Below, piece by piece: positions 12,623-25,200 of a DNA stretch of 64,000 nt. This DNA comes from Tetradesmus obliquus (lineage: Eukaryota; Chlorophyta; Chlorophyceae; Sphaeropleales; Scenedesmaceae). Made by a program: the position numbers and the translations under genes. The notes below the pieces were generated by a model, which was given only the letters and a program-made list of their open reading frames with translations, was not told where the DNA came from and did no database searches. The DNA lies in assembly GCA_030272155.1 (NCBI GenBank), contig CP126191.1:4672501-4736500 (forward strand), read 5' to 3'. Position 1 is the stretch's first letter, and each line of letters starts with the position of its first letter.

Positions 12623-13835
12623 TCAGGGCTTTTTGCCGCCGCCGAAGCCACCAAACCCCATCAGCGCCATCATCTCCTCATCCGCCTCCTCATCCTCACC
12701 GCCAGCGCCAGCTGCTGCTGCCTTTGCTGCCTTCTTGGCCTCCTTCTTGGCCTGCCGCTGCCGCTCCTCCTCAGCCTCGCGCTCAGCCAGGCGCCTGTCT
12801 ATGCCATCCGGCAGGTAGTCCTCTGGCTTGCGCTCGGCCTGCTTCTCCTTCAGCTGCTGCAGGCGGTTCTTGACCTGCGCGTTGTTGGAGAGACAGCAGC
12901 ATACAGGCAATAAGGGATAAAGGACGGGTCAGTGTCTGGTGAGAGGTGCGGGTTATGGTTTCAGGCACGAGGCATGACCTGGAAGCAGCTGCAGGCAGGT
13001 CGACATGCAACAAGAAATAGAGACTGGCCAGCAGTGCAAGCAACATTTCCAGCCCCTGCAGCTGCCGGCGTCTGCTTTGATGTCGCCCAAACCAGGTGGC
13101 ACCGCTGCACGTGGTTGTTTTAGCAGTGTTGTTCATGCATACAGGTGCTTTCAGATGTTCTGCATGCTGTTCCATGTCCTGCTGCATGGTTCAACACTGA
13201 GTCCTCCTATTTACTGAACCTCCCCACTGCCTGCCCCACTTGCCGTGCCACATGGCCTGCTCAAGGCTGCTGCAACACACAACCCTACACTGCTCTTTCT
13301 TCAACCTGCTGAGAATAATCTCGTCCATACACAGCGATTGCCCCACTCCGACTGCCTCCCTTGTCCATACACAGCCACTGCCCATTGCACAGCTGCTCAG
13401 ACAGCCCACCTGCTCCACGCTGGACTTTTCCACCTTCATGGACATGCCCAGGGCCCTGTTGTGGTACTTGCCATTGATGTGGTCCAGGTAGGACTGGCTG
13501 TCGCGCAGCACGCAGTCGCACACGCTGCAGTAGTAGCCGGCCTGCTGGTTCAGCGGCGTGTTGAGCCCTATGACCTGCGTCTTGCCCAGCCTGTCGCTGA
13601 GGTTGACAGCGTAGTCGCGCTTCTGCAGGTTGCTGCGCGCCACGATGAGGCCCTGGTGCAGCGGGTCGCGCTCCAGGCGCTTGCGCTTCTTGATGGCCAG
13701 CGCAGAGTCCTCATCGTCTGCTGCTGCTGCCTCTGCCTCGCGCTTGGCTGCCTTCTCTTCAAACTCCTCCTTGTCCCAGGTGCGGCGCGCAGTGTTGTCC
13801 ACGCCAGCGGCCTTGCCTTTGCCCTTGCTGCTCAT
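12623..13835 (-). CDS. SNU23: U4/U6.U5 tri-snRNP zinc-finger protein SNU23 / ZMAT2
   Basis: Spliceosome B-complex component that acts in the nucleus on the tri-snRNP near the U6/5' splice-site helix. Two exons, 13835-13410 and 12874-12623, joined in phase 0, encode 225 residues, close to the roughly 200 of human ZMAT2. The N-terminus has the family motif RRTWDKEEFEEKA. A basic linker follows (IKKRKRLERD), then RDYAVNLSDRLGKTQVI. The single matrin-type C2H2 finger reads YYCSVCDC...YLDHINGKYH, with C103, C106, H119 and H125 in C-x2-C-x12-H-x5-H spacing, followed by the conserved GMSMKVEKSS. The C-terminus is a charged helix and ends MMALMGFGGFGGGKKP, matching the family's MGFxGFG tail. ATG at 13835 is the natural start. 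It is divergent with p23 across about 0.7 kb. Confidence 0.96.
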
Positions 13836-14532
13836 GGCTGCAGGGGTGCTGGCGCGCTGCTGCTGTGCCTACGGCGGCTGCAGATGGCGCTGCCCGTACA
13901 GGTGGAGAAGGTGGTGACAAAGATGGGCAAGTTGTCCAACCTTGCCGCTGCTGCTGCTGCTGCCACCAAGGCAGCACAGCTGCAGACAAGTCAACCGCTA
14001 TCTAGTGAACTTGTGCTCGAATGTGCAACTTCCACGTACAACTAGGCAGGGAGGTGATGTGCTGATGAAAGAGGCTTTGCTGCTGCAGGTGGTGACTGAG
14101 CAGAGGTCACAGTTGTTGCATGTAGCAGCTCAGCGAAGCTATCAACAGAAGCAGAGTCCAAGCGTAATAAATGTTGATAAACTGATTTCTGTGCAAGCAC
14201 CACTGGCTTAAATGTCAGGCATAGAAGAAGAAAGCAAGCAGGAGGGTAGGAATGCTGCTGCAGCCGCGGCCGATGCAAGCATTCATTGTTATCTGTCGCA
14301 TGTGTGTTCTTTCAAAGATAAATGCAAGGAACCTTGGCCTCAAACCACAAGCAACATGTAACATGTGCCGCGAAATGCACACCTCGGGAGTCCTTTTGCT
14401 CCCTGGCCCCGGTGTGCTGTAAGATCAACCGTTTACATCATCTTTTGTCTAGCTTTTGCGCTGCTTGTGCCTGCCTTGCCTGATCACAAGAAGAAACTTC
14501 TAGCTCACCCGCACTTGAGCAAAGCAGACACA
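13836..14532. promoter_or_regulatory. Divergent promoter region of SNU23 and p23
   Basis: The start codons of SNU23 (minus) and p23 (plus) face away from each other across 697 bases, so both promoters must lie here. The middle part (about 14150-14530) is less CAG-rich. No clear TATA box seen. Confidence 0.5.
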
Positions 14533-15591
14533 ATGGTGCTGATTCCTACGGTGAAGTGGGCTCAGAGGGCTAGCGTTGTATACGTTACAATCGACGTGCA
14601 AGACTCAAAGGGTGAGTGTGGTCAGGCTGAAGCTGCCAGCGTGCCCAGGACAGTGGCAACTGCTGTGATCGTGTCGTCGAGCTGTACGTAGAGCAGTAGC
14701 AGCATACATGCATGCAAACGCCTATTGTCTGTGACATGGGACGGTGATCAGATGCCGCTGCACACTGTGGCTGGTCCATTGTACTGCTGTGCTGCTGCCA
14801 CCTGCAGCACTGCATGTGCATGCTCTCACCAGCAGTGCAACAGCATGCATTTGCTGGCTGCATGGAAACCCTTGTTAATAATTAAAACACTAGCAGGACT
14901 GGAAATCATGCATCTGGTGGACTTCCAGCATAGCCCGCCAAAACGTAACCTGCAGCCGGCTCCACCCCTGCACTCCTCATGCAACTGCTCCGCAGACCCC
15001 AAGATAGAGCTCAGCAACACAGAGGACGGCGCCAACGGCCAGCTCAGCTTCAAGGCCACTGCCTCCGGCGGCGTGGAGGACCAAACATACGAGCTGGAGC
15101 TCACTCTCTTTGCCTCCGTGGACAAGGAGAAGTCCAAGATCAGCGTGAGCCCGCGCAGCATCTTCCTGGTGCTGGAGAAGGCCGAGGCGGAGACCTGGCC
15201 GCGCCTCACCAAGGACAGCGGCAAGCACCTCACCCACATCAAGGTGGACTGGGACAAGTGGGTGGACAGCGATGATGAGGGCGAGGACAACTTTGACCCC
15301 AGCGCAAGCGGCATGGACTTCAGCAGCCTAGGCGGCATGGGTGGCATGGGAGGCATGGGCGGCATGGGCGGTATGGGTGGCATGGGTGGTATGGGTGGTA
15401 TGGGAGGAATGGGAGGGATGGGCGATCTAGCCAGTATGATGGGTGGTATGGGAGGTATGGGCGGCATGGGTGGCATGGGAGGTATGGACTTCAGCGCGCT
15501 GAGTGCAGCGGCAGCAGCCGAGGAGGGCGGCGCAGCAGCAGCAGGCGCAGAGGACAGCGACGATGAAGACCTGCCGGAGCTGGAGGCGTGA
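14533..15591 (+). CDS. P23: HSP90 co-chaperone p23 (SBA1/PTGES3 family), CS domain
   Basis: Cytosolic co-chaperone that binds and stabilises the ATP-bound HSP90 dimer. Exons 14533-14611 and 14996-15591 join in phase 1 (codon GAC) to give 224 residues. The CS domain starts with VLIPTVKWAQRASVVYVTIDV and QDSKDPKIEL. It continues through a beta-sandwich to VLEKAEAETWPRLTK, which matches the WPRLTK signature of the family, then HIKVDWDKWVDSDDE, the usual acidic linker. The tail carries ten Gly-Gly-Met triplets, a short break (GDLASMM) and five more, then an acidic end DSDDEDLPELEA. Plant p23 proteins often have GGM-rich tails, but fifteen units is long. The short first exon with ATG at 14533 begins the family's usual first strand. 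A plus-strand TGTAA lies at 16217-16221. Confidence 0.95.
15331..15486 (+). repeat. Gly-Gly-Met coding minisatellite (10 + 5 units)
   Basis: A 9-bp GGNGGNATG unit is repeated ten times (15331-15420) and, after a short interruption, five times (15442-15486), all in frame in p23. Third positions vary between units, so the array is not a recent perfect expansion. Confidence 0.9.
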
Positions 15592-16539
15592 GGCGGCGGC
15601 AGCAGCAGCAGCAGGGACAGCTGCAGCAGGCCAAGCTGCATGCGCAGCAAGGTGCTGTGTGTGCTGCCGCCAGGAGCTGCAGCAGCAGCAGCAGTTCTGT
15701 AGGGTGGGAGCGGTTGTAGAGTGCAGCAGTTGACTGCACTTCATTATAGCTGCGCTACAACAGAAGCAGAGTGAGGTCACTGTACATATGGTCGTGTGTT
15801 GCCATGTTGTTGGTTGCATCTGCATGTCAGGCATGCTGCCAGTGCCTGCCGCATTCCAGGTGTACGAGGTAGACCTGCTGCCCCTTTGCTGCGGCGATGC
15901 CAATGTTTGAGGGTGCAGCAACATGAGCATGTTGGCTTTGCAGCGCATCAATACTGTGCCTGCTTGGTTTTGCTCCAAAGCGAAACGTACACCCTGCAGC
16001 TCAGTCAGTGAGTGAGCAGTAGTGCAGCGCTGCCTCATGCTGAGCTATGCATAAGGCCATCCTGCGTGCGGCCCCCTGCACACCCGCATGCATGCAGCGC
16101 ATGCACTGCGCAGTGACAGGACTTAGCACGTAAAGGGTGCAGGGTTGATATGTAGCCCACAGCCGGCAATTGCCGGCAATTGCAATTACGAGTGTCTTTG
16201 GTTGGGAAGATCGCGGTGTAACGGTGCTGTTCTACTTGTGCTGCTGTTCTGGTGCCACAATGCTCTGTGCTGCATGTTCTAGCATGCAGTTGAGTCGCGC
16301 CATGCCTGAGAAATGCCAGGATATGTGGATGATAACTTGTTGAGAGGGGATTCCATAGCACCGGGGCGCAAGCATTTTTTTTCAGCGCAAGCATAGCATA
16401 ACAGCTACAGCATCATGCCAGTGACCTGTTTACAACTGCAACCATCAGCGCTAGCCTATCTTACACTGGCATCTGATGCTCACTCCAAGGTTAAATCCAA
16501 AGGATGATGCTTACCCTGCAACATGGTGTGCAAACTGCG
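15592..16539. other. Gene-free interval between convergent 3' ends
   Basis: It holds the 3' flanks of p23 and the Gln-rich gene. A palindromic direct repeat (GCCGGCAATT twice, forming CCGGCAATTGCCGG) lies near 16161-16185. TGTAA occurs on the plus strand at 16217 and on the minus strand at 16461-16465 and 16430-16434. No gene seen. Confidence 0.5.
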
Positions 16540-17688
16540 TCACCACTGGCTATACCTCAGCAGGTCAGCATCAGGCACCACCTCAGCCTCTGACACGTGG
16601 CAGCTGCCAGTCAGCCCGCGCTGCTTCACAGCAGCAGCCGTCAGGAAGTGCAGCAGCCGGTACAGCGCAAGGCAGCGCTGCAGCACGTCTGCTGCTGCTG
16701 CGCCGGGCCTGGACCCCTGGCGCTGCTGCCGCATCTGCTGCTGCTGCTGCTGCTCGCCTGGTGCCGCCTTGTGCAGCTGCAGGCAGCCCTTCAGCAAGCA
16801 CTCCATGAGCTTTGGTGCCAGCCGCTGCTCAACGTGCAGCTGCAGCAGCAGCTGCTGCAGCTTCTGCACATGCCTGCTGTGCTGCAGCAGCTCCTGCAGC
16901 TCCCTGTAGAGCAACACCACCGGCGGCTGTGCTCTGCTGCTGCTGCTGCTGCTAGCTGCACTGTGTTCTAGGCCAGCCAGAAGCTCACCAGGCTGCTGCT
17001 GCAGCTGCCAGGCTGGTGACAGCAGCAGCCAGCTGGCAGCACTCCTCACAGCAGCTGCATCGGCAGCACCAGCGTCACCAGCACCAGCGGCCTGTAGTGC
17101 ATGCAGTGGCTGCCAGCACGGCGCAGGCAGCCACACAGCCAGCTGGCCAGAGCCAATGCCAGCAGCTGTGCCAACTGCACCAGCGCTGTCTGCTGCTGCC
17201 GTGGCTGCTGCTGCCAGGAGACTGCGCATGCACCTGTTCCTCCAGCGCACTGCTGCTTCTAACAGTTCATGGCCTGCTGGCTGTTGCTGCTGCTGCTGCT
17301 GCACGGCGTTTTGCTGCAGCCACTGCTGGCACTGCTGCATAACAACAGGCAGCAGTGCCTCCAGGGCGCTACTGCCACTGCTGGGCCCCGCCTGGTTGGC
17401 AACCTGGAAGCACACACAGCAGACAGACAAAGCGATGTGCACTTGGACTTGATCAGAATGAACGCATCTTCAATATCCAAGCACCAATGACAACTTTGCC
17501 CAGCAACACTTGTTGTACATGCCGTTGCTGGTGTGTTGGCTCAGAGGCCTGCAACGAGCAGCTGTTGCTGGCTGGCTCACCTGTACTGCAGACAGAGCAG
17601 TTGACACAAGCCGAGTGAACTCCGCCTGCTGAGCAAATTTCAGCAAAGGCAGCTGCTTCACTGCTGCCCTGGCGCCGTTACTCAGCGG

Positions 17689-17758
<70 letters not shown>

Positions 17759-19017
17759 GCTGATGTGGTAGCGTGTGTGGCGGCTGCAGTGCCGTACGCC
17801 CGCTGCAGCCCTGCCATGAAGCCTGCTGCTGCTGACTGGGTGAGGCCTGCGGGGCACAGCACAGGCGGGGCAGAGGGGCCTGTACTTGGGCAGAGGAATG
17901 GAAGCAAACATCCACGTGGCAAGCTGCATACGGAGACAGCTGTGGTTGCTGCATGAGGTTCTACACACACAGTGCACTGAGCGGACGTGCAGAGTGGTTG
18001 AAAGCATGCCCAGGTGTGTTTGTCAGCGTGCTTACCTGAATGGTGCTGCTGCTGTCCTAGCCGCTGCTGTTGCTGCTGTGGGGGCGCCGCACTGTGCAGT
18101 GCATTGTCAAGCTGCTGCTGCAGGTGTGTGTACTGTGCCAGCAGCTCTCTGAAAGATGCAGGGAGAACTGCTGGCAAAACACTGCTGCTCTCAATACCAC
18201 CTTGCTGCTGCTGCTGCTGCGGCTGCTGCTGTGCAGTGGCAGACAAACCAGCCTCCTGTATTGGCCCTTGCCTAGCGATCCCTGCAGCTGCTGCTGCGGC
18301 TGCTGCTGCTGCTGCTGCTGCAGAAGCAGCAGCTGTTGTTCCCCTTAATGGTGTTGCTGCAGGTGTGACAGGGGCTGAGCGCTGTTGCTGTGCGCCTGCA
18401 ACAGCCTTCCTGGCGCTGCTAGAAACTGCCTTGCTGGTGCGTGCGACATGCTGGCCGTATGCACTGCTGGTGAGCGGCCTTCTGGACCCACTTGACGTGG
18501 AGCGGAGCGGTTGCTGCTGTTGCTGTTGCTGCTGCTGCTGCTGCTGTTGCTGTTGATGCTGATGATTGCTGAGTGCACTGCCAGGCTGGCGGACTGCTGG
18601 AGCAGGTTGCCGCTGCTGATGCAGTGGTTGAAGTATGTTTGGCAAGCTATTTTGTGAGATTGCAGCTGCAGCAGCTGGTGGAACGTACTGTGTATTGGAA
18701 GCAGCCCTGCAAGCAATAGCAAAGCAGCAGGACGTGAGCCATTGCCTCCGCTGTCTTGGCGTGCGTGTTGCTCTGTGTACCGACTTACCTCGAGTTGAGT
18801 CTCCTCAGTATCCTGGTAAGATCACTGTTGACAACTGTGATCAGGGCTGCTTCACCGTCGATGCTGCAGCGTGCCTGCAAGACAGTAGCTGGCGTGTCAC
18901 AGCTAGGCAGAAGCCGTACGCGATTGCAACTACTTTAAAGCGGCTAGCAGCTATACGTACGTCTGAGATGACCTGGATCGCGTTGCAGAGGGCTGTCAAC
19001 AAGTCTCTGTCGTCCAT
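16540..19017 (-). CDS. Gln/Ala-rich protein of unknown function (658 aa)
   Basis: I do not recognise a family. Exons: 19017-18961, 18874-18789, 18706-18036, 17879-17581, 17403-16540; phases agree across all four introns, which supports the two short 5' exons. The N-terminus is a compact ordered segment beginning MDDRDLLTALCNAIQVISD and containing GEAALITVVNSDLTRIL and RRLNSR, which looks like a helical interaction domain. A long disordered stretch follows with a Gln run, an Ala run and many Ser and Thr. Then come a helical part (SFRELLAQYTHLQQQLDNAL), a run of about 22 Gln encoded by near-pure CAG, and LLKFAQQAEFTRLVSTALSAVQ. The last exon is alpha-helical, with many Leu and Gln (LQKLQQLLLQLHVEQRL-like repeats), and ends LLRYSQW. 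Overall it looks like a scaffold, transcription or centrosome-type protein, but that is speculation. Confidence 0.7.
17692..17756 (-). repeat. (CAG)n microsatellite coding polyGln
   Basis: About 65 bases of uninterrupted CTG on the plus strand (CAG on the coding strand) encode roughly 22 Gln in the Gln-rich gene. Confidence 0.9.
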
Positions 19018-19281
19018 ACGACCTTGGCAAGTCCCAATGCCCAGTCCCGATCGCGTGCTTGCGCCGTCGACTTGGATTCAGCAGCACCCGCGTGAACTAT
19101 CTTGAATGAGCTAGAAGTGTTGTGGCGTGCCCAGTTGCAGGAAAATGAAGCCAGGCTTTGGGTGTTACCAAGTGACACCATGTAACACAATTCAAAATTT
19201 TATGACACAAACACCACCACACTGCAGTGCAGTGGTTGAAGATACGCCTGCCGAGCAGCGCTGTGGCCGAACTTTCTCAGC

Positions 19282-22200
19282 TCAGCTCTGCCGTGCAGCT
19301 AGCTGCTGCTTAGTGAACTCATACATGGCGATTGCGCCAGACACGTGCACGTTCAGGCTGCGGATGACGCCCAGCTGGGGGATCTCCACGGTGGCATCAA
19401 GCATGGAGATGATCTCAGGCGGGATGCCCTCCTTCTCACGGCCCAGCACCAGCACCTGCAGCAGCACAACACCCACACATATTGAGAGAGTACCAAGGTG
19501 TGTTGTGCGCCTCGCATCTGGGCCCTGATGCACCAGGCCTGGCAAGCCCAGCAGTTGTGCGTTTGCACAATCACTGGTGGCACTAACATGCAGACAAAGG
19601 GCATTGTTGTGATTGTTTGCTCAGACCTTGAGTCCCATGCCAGGCATCGCAGCCAAAACGCTCGTGCTGTGGGAACCACGTCAGGCTTTGACGAAGGGCA
19701 CCAGCGCAGTGGGCCCCTTTCTGCTGTCCTGGCATGCTCCAACAATCATGATGTGCACATCACTTGCACAGCAGCACCGGCTCTAGCAAGCCATAAGGAG
19801 CACGGCTCACCGTCTTGCTCGGGAACTTGTACTCTGGCAGGCAGGTTGACTCAGCTGTCTGCTCCAGGCCAACCAGCGCATACCTGCAGCCACCACAGGC
19901 AGGCCACATTTGCCACATCAATTAACAGTGCCTGCCCTCATCATGCAATCACACTGCATAGCCACACTATAATCAGTGTAACATGCAGCAGTGCTGTGCA
20001 GACAGTACGTCCATTGGATTGGTGCTGCAAAAGCCAACTCTATGCTACCCAGCGATAGCACACTAGTTCTGCTACAATACAACACAGTCAGCGCTGGCAC
20101 ATGCCAATGCTGTACCACCCACCCTTGCGCCTGCTTGGTTGCCAGCCAGGCCAGCAGCGCCGCCTCCTTCACCTCCTCAATGGGCACCCAGCGCTCAGCA
20201 GTCACGCTGATGCTGCAGGCCCAACAGCAGCCACACAGCAGCAGAGCAAGGAGCAGCGGCAGTACACATCCATATCAGCAGCCTCTCACAGGTGAAGCAC
20301 ATGCTGGTCGTCGGCGTGGTGGTGTGTCTATTTCCCGCTAATCACGACTGCCATTGGCCCGTCTCACAGCCATATAGGGTGGGTGATCACGATTGCAGAT
20401 GTACCAGCTCCAGACTTTGAAATGTGGCATACACACAGTGAGTGCCTACAGAGGCGTGTGCCCAGCAACCGCAGGCTGTGCCAGCCCCCACCTGGTGAAT
20501 CCTGCGTCTGCTGTCACGCGCTTGTCAGCCAGCACCAGCGCCCCCGCCCCCAGCACCTCCGCCGTGCGCGCCAGGCCCGCCAGGTTGGGCACCTTTGAGA
20601 TGAGCGAGGCCACCACGATGAGGTCGTTGCGGCGCGTGCCTGCAGGGCCGGACTGGCCGCCTGCACACGGCAAGCACATGGGGTGGGTGTGCACGGGGCC
20701 GATGGCGTCGATAAGCTATGGCTTGATGGGGAACATGACGATGATGATGATGATGGGGTGGGTGAGGTGCTGCCTGGTTGTCCAGCTCCTCAGCAGTGAC
20801 AGTGCATATCTGCCGCACACGTGCTCACACGCACACTAGGTCAACGTCAATGCAGCTCGACGGATGGAGCAAGCAAGTATTCCTTAAGATCTGTTGCTCA
20901 TCAACTTGAACACATGCAGAGGTTGCTCTGCATGTGCAGCCTGCCAAGCTAGTATTGCGCAACACCTGCCACCCAACGACATGGCCGTCAGCCAAACCCC
21001 CGCACCTTGCTGCTGCTGCTGCTGCTCCAGCTCATCCAGCACATCCGCCATCAGCACGGCACGCTCACTCGGCGTCACCTTGCGCTGGTAGTCACCCACG
21101 GCAACAGCACCACTACCAGCAGTAGTGCCTGCGTTGCCGCTGCTGGCGTCTGCTGCTGCTGCTGCGCTGGGACCTCCTTCGTACCCAGCCACCCTGTAGA
21201 CCGCTGCTTCACGCAGCTTGGCACGCTCAGCAGTGAGGAAGTTTATGATCTTGTCCATGAGCGCCTCCGGCACGCCTTCAAACGTGACTGGCGTGTCCTC
21301 GGCACCTGCAGTGCAGCAGCACCAGCAGCAAGAGCAGCAGGGCCATTAGTTGGACAAACCAGTGACACCAAACGCTGCAGCCATGCTGCAATGGACTGCA
21401 AGAATGTGCCAGAGCGGCAGAGTTGAAGAGAGTGCATCTGCTTCACTAAACTATAACAGGGCCGACAAGAGCCCGGCAGTGTACCAGCAGTTGTTGATAG
21501 CCTCAGCTACAACGCGCACATCACCCCCGCACCTGCCAGGTACAGGCAGCAGCTGAAGATGCGCCGCGGCGAGGTGATGCCGGCCGGTGACCAGCCCAGC
21601 ATGCCGCTGCCCATGGCGCGCCTGAAGCGCTGGAACTCAACGTTATCCACCATGAAGCGAGCCACCTCGCCAGCCACTGCCACGCCGCCTGGGCCCAGCC
21701 CAGCCTCCCAGCCCTGCCACTCACGCAGCGGCTTGGCATCCTGCATGTTGCATGTGCAGGTGTTGATGTGGCGGGCTATGGGGTTTGGTGGGGTGTGGTG
21801 GGGTGCTCAGGTGCTGTTCTCTGGACAGGGACAGGCCTAGCGGATGAGCCAGTGACTGGGCTACACATATATGTACCGGTTGTATGTGCATGGTGGTAGC
21901 AGAGATGTGGATCAATGTGGTGTGGTGACAAGGACGCTATGGCAGCTACCACACATGCTGGCTGGCTGCAGCATACAGCATGCGCAGCAACCAGTAGCGC
22001 TGCAGCAGAAAGCTCACCAGCAGTGCGCAGAAGCCCAGCTGCGCAAACGTGCGGATGTGGTGCGTGTGGTGGTTGGTCCACGGCAGCAGCAGCCGCAGCA
22101 GCTGCGGCAGCAGCGCCAGCTGCTGCTCCTGCGGCGAGTGCAGCGCCACCTGCACTGCAATGAGTATGTGGCTCCCAGTGGCAGCGCCGCCTTTCTCGAC

Positions 22201-25200
22201 GCTGCTGATCTGCGGCAGCAGCAGCTCTTGCAGGAAAGTGGGGTGCTGCAGGGCCAGGTGGGCTACTATGGCCTCCTGGTACTGCTTGATGGAGGGCGGC
22301 TGGTTGACTGACAGCTGCACCAGCAGCTCTGCAAGCGGCACAGGCAGTACAGGCAGTACAGGAAGAGGCAGGGAAGTGAGGCAGGGGTTTGTGCTGCCGC
22401 ACAGGAGCAAGATAGTACAGTTGCGCTTGTAGAGGTCAAGATCACTGAGTGCATGCAGGGGAGGGTCACCCCACAGCAGGGGTTCAGAGGAGGCGCGTAG
22501 CATTGCTGCAGGACACACCAGACAAGTAGAAGCAGTTGCTGGGCCACCCTAATGCAGCCAAGTGCAGCTAACCCAGCTTGCTCACCCTTGGCGGCTGCTG
22601 CCGCGGTGTCGCGCTGCCTGGTGCTGCCGAGGAGGTTTGCTGCTGCCGTGAGCCCCTGCCAGGCGCGCACCTTGAGGCGGTGCACGTCACTGCCCACCTT
22701 GAAGCGGTCACCCGACAGCACAGGGTCACCCACCAGCGCCTGCGCCAGCAGCAGCAGCATCAGAAGCATGTCTTGCAGCAATCAAGGCAGCTTGCAGTAG
22801 GGATCAGATTGGCTACCATACGCAGTGCACAGCTGCGTATGCAGCATAGTGCAGCAACATGTTGCCATGCTGTCAGCAGCTGCTGTAGCGCATCGCCTCT
22901 TTGCGACACTGTGAAATCGACTTCTCTCGGGCGCCAGGCCAACTCACGTGCAGCCAGTGGCTCCACAGCCCAACACCAGCAGCCTCCACCTCTAGCACCC
23001 AGCTCTCGCTGGCCGCAGCAGCAGCAGCAGTACCACCACCGCTACTGCCACTGCTGCAATCGCCTGCCCCTTGGTCTGTCAGGCCAGCTGCTGCTGCCAG
23101 CTGGTACAGCCCTGTCAGCAGTGCCACGCGTGGGCCGATGTCAGTGAGGCTGTATGCCTCCTGCAGCTCAGGGTCCAGCGGCTCAGCCAGCAGGCTGCGC
23201 TCTTGACCTTCTTCCAGGCTGGGCAGGCCCTGCAGCAGCAGCGGTGACAGGACGGATAGCACATGCGTACCAGGCATGTATCATGCAGTAGCTGCACACT
23301 TGACATCAGCGTGCCTGCAAGCGGACTAACAAGCAATGCATTGTGGGTAGCAACAGCAGCACGCTGGTCGAACACAGCTGACTCCAACTAGCATGTGCAT
23401 GCCCAACAGCCAGATTCACCGCATCATCCTGCCCCGCTGCCGCGCACCTGCACCTCAGCATCCTGCCCTGCAGCCAGCGTGGTAGTCACGCCAAACAGCA
23501 GCAGCTGCCGCAGCTCATCAGCATACCAGACCAGCAGCTGCGGGCAGCACGCCACATAGCAGCCCAGCTGCAGCCCCAGAGCCAACATCAGGCGGGGGCT
23601 GCCCTTCTGGCCCTGCTGCAGCAAGCCTCGGATGAAGCTGCGCAGAGGGGCCTTAGCGCCTTCATGCAGCGGCGCCAGCTGCTGCTGCTGCTGTTGGTCA
23701 AACACGCACAGCTGTGGCACGAGCAGTGCGTTGACTGCCAGGCTGTACATCAGCTGTGGCCTCTTCTTGCTGCCTGCGAGGGGGCAGCACAGCAGCCGCA
23801 GCAGATGCAGTAGGTCAGGGCAGTGATTTGTGTGGCAGGGGCGACACCAGAGGCATGCTGGGCAGTGTGAATGTGCCGCTTGCTGTGTGGCAAGTGGCAC
23901 GAAGACGAGTGTGGCAAGCACATGCAGCAGGCAGGGCAACTGATGACACAACTGCAGGAGGTGGGCTATGCTGATTGTCCTGTTGACACTGCAAGTGAAA
24001 CGTGCCTGCAGCAAGCAGCTCAAATCTGTATCAGCTGCCTGCCATGCAGGGCTGCCGTCACCTTTCATCAGGTCCAGCAAGCCATTGGCCATGGCTCCAG
24101 CCAGGGGCACCAGCAAGCAGCTGCTGCCAGCCGCACTGTCAGGCAGCGAGCCTGCGGACACCAGCTCCTGCACAGCTGCTGCCTGCAAGCAGCACAGCAG
24201 CAAAGCACCGACGCATAGACGCCAGCACACGACATGGTATGGCGACTGGCAGGATGCCCAGGTGTTGAGGTTTGTTTGGAAGCTTAGCTGCGCACACCAT
24301 ACATCTGATGTGCTCCCCTTTTCCCAGCTGCACAAGCCCACGCAAGCACACACACACAAGCTTTACCATATGCAGAAGTAGCAGGGCGTGTCACATTGCA
24401 AAAAGCAGATGTTCCACAGCAGCACTAAGCTTGCCCCTCACCTGCAGCTGCTCATCCTCCACCAGCAGCAGCCACACGCGCCGCAGGCAGCGCAGCAGCT
24501 GCAGCAGCTCAGAGCCCGCCTCGCTCACGGTCCACTGCAGCGCGTCCAGCGCGTGGCGCAGCACACAACACACAGCGGTTGCAGGAAGCACACCTGCAGG
24601 CACAAAACAGCCCAGGCTGCCAGCTGCAGCTGCTGAGGGTATAGAGCTGCCGTTGACTGCTGCTGCTTCAGCAGGAGCAGCAGCAGCAACCAGTGTCATA
24701 ACACCAGCCATGCAGCGCCAGTCCACACCTTCAAGCCATCCTCGCATGGGGTCTCCACTGCGCATGCCGGCAGCAGATGCAGCAGCAGCCTGCCACTGCG
24801 TGTGTGCAGCCTGCGCTGACTCCACCTCGCGCAGCACAGCCTGCAGCCATGCGGTGGGGCTGCACGGCAGCTGCTGCTGGCTGCGCAGTTCAGGGCAGCA
24901 GATGAGGCAGCGGGAGAGGCCTGTGGCAAGATGGCCCAGCACCTGCAGCAGCACAAAAGAAGGCTTCGCTCACTCCTGTTTCATGGCAACCCTTCATTCT
25001 ATTTGCTAGCAGTCACAGAAATTGTAAAGCATTGCTGGTCATCTGGGCACGGGCTGCCATAAACGATTTCCACTGTGGCAGCCCAAGCAGGCAGCAAGCT
25101 AGCAACTGCTCGCTACCACCGCATACCTTCAACGCTGATGCCCTGGACTGCTCCGCAGACGCCGCCTGCTGCAGCCCTGCCTCTACTGCTGCTGCGTCTG

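Noticed and set aside
12156..12818. 220-codon plus-strand ORF rich in Pro and Ser
   Set aside because: It overlaps the second SNU23 exon on the opposite strand, and SNU23 is certain.
17692..17756. CRISPR or satellite array
   Set aside because: The repeats are simple triplets inside a coding exon, with no spacer structure.
22441..22520. Possible additional TARBP1 exon ([18 protein letters not shown])
   Set aside because: It has an acceptor-like start but no GT donor in the right phase, and the flanking exons already join in frame.
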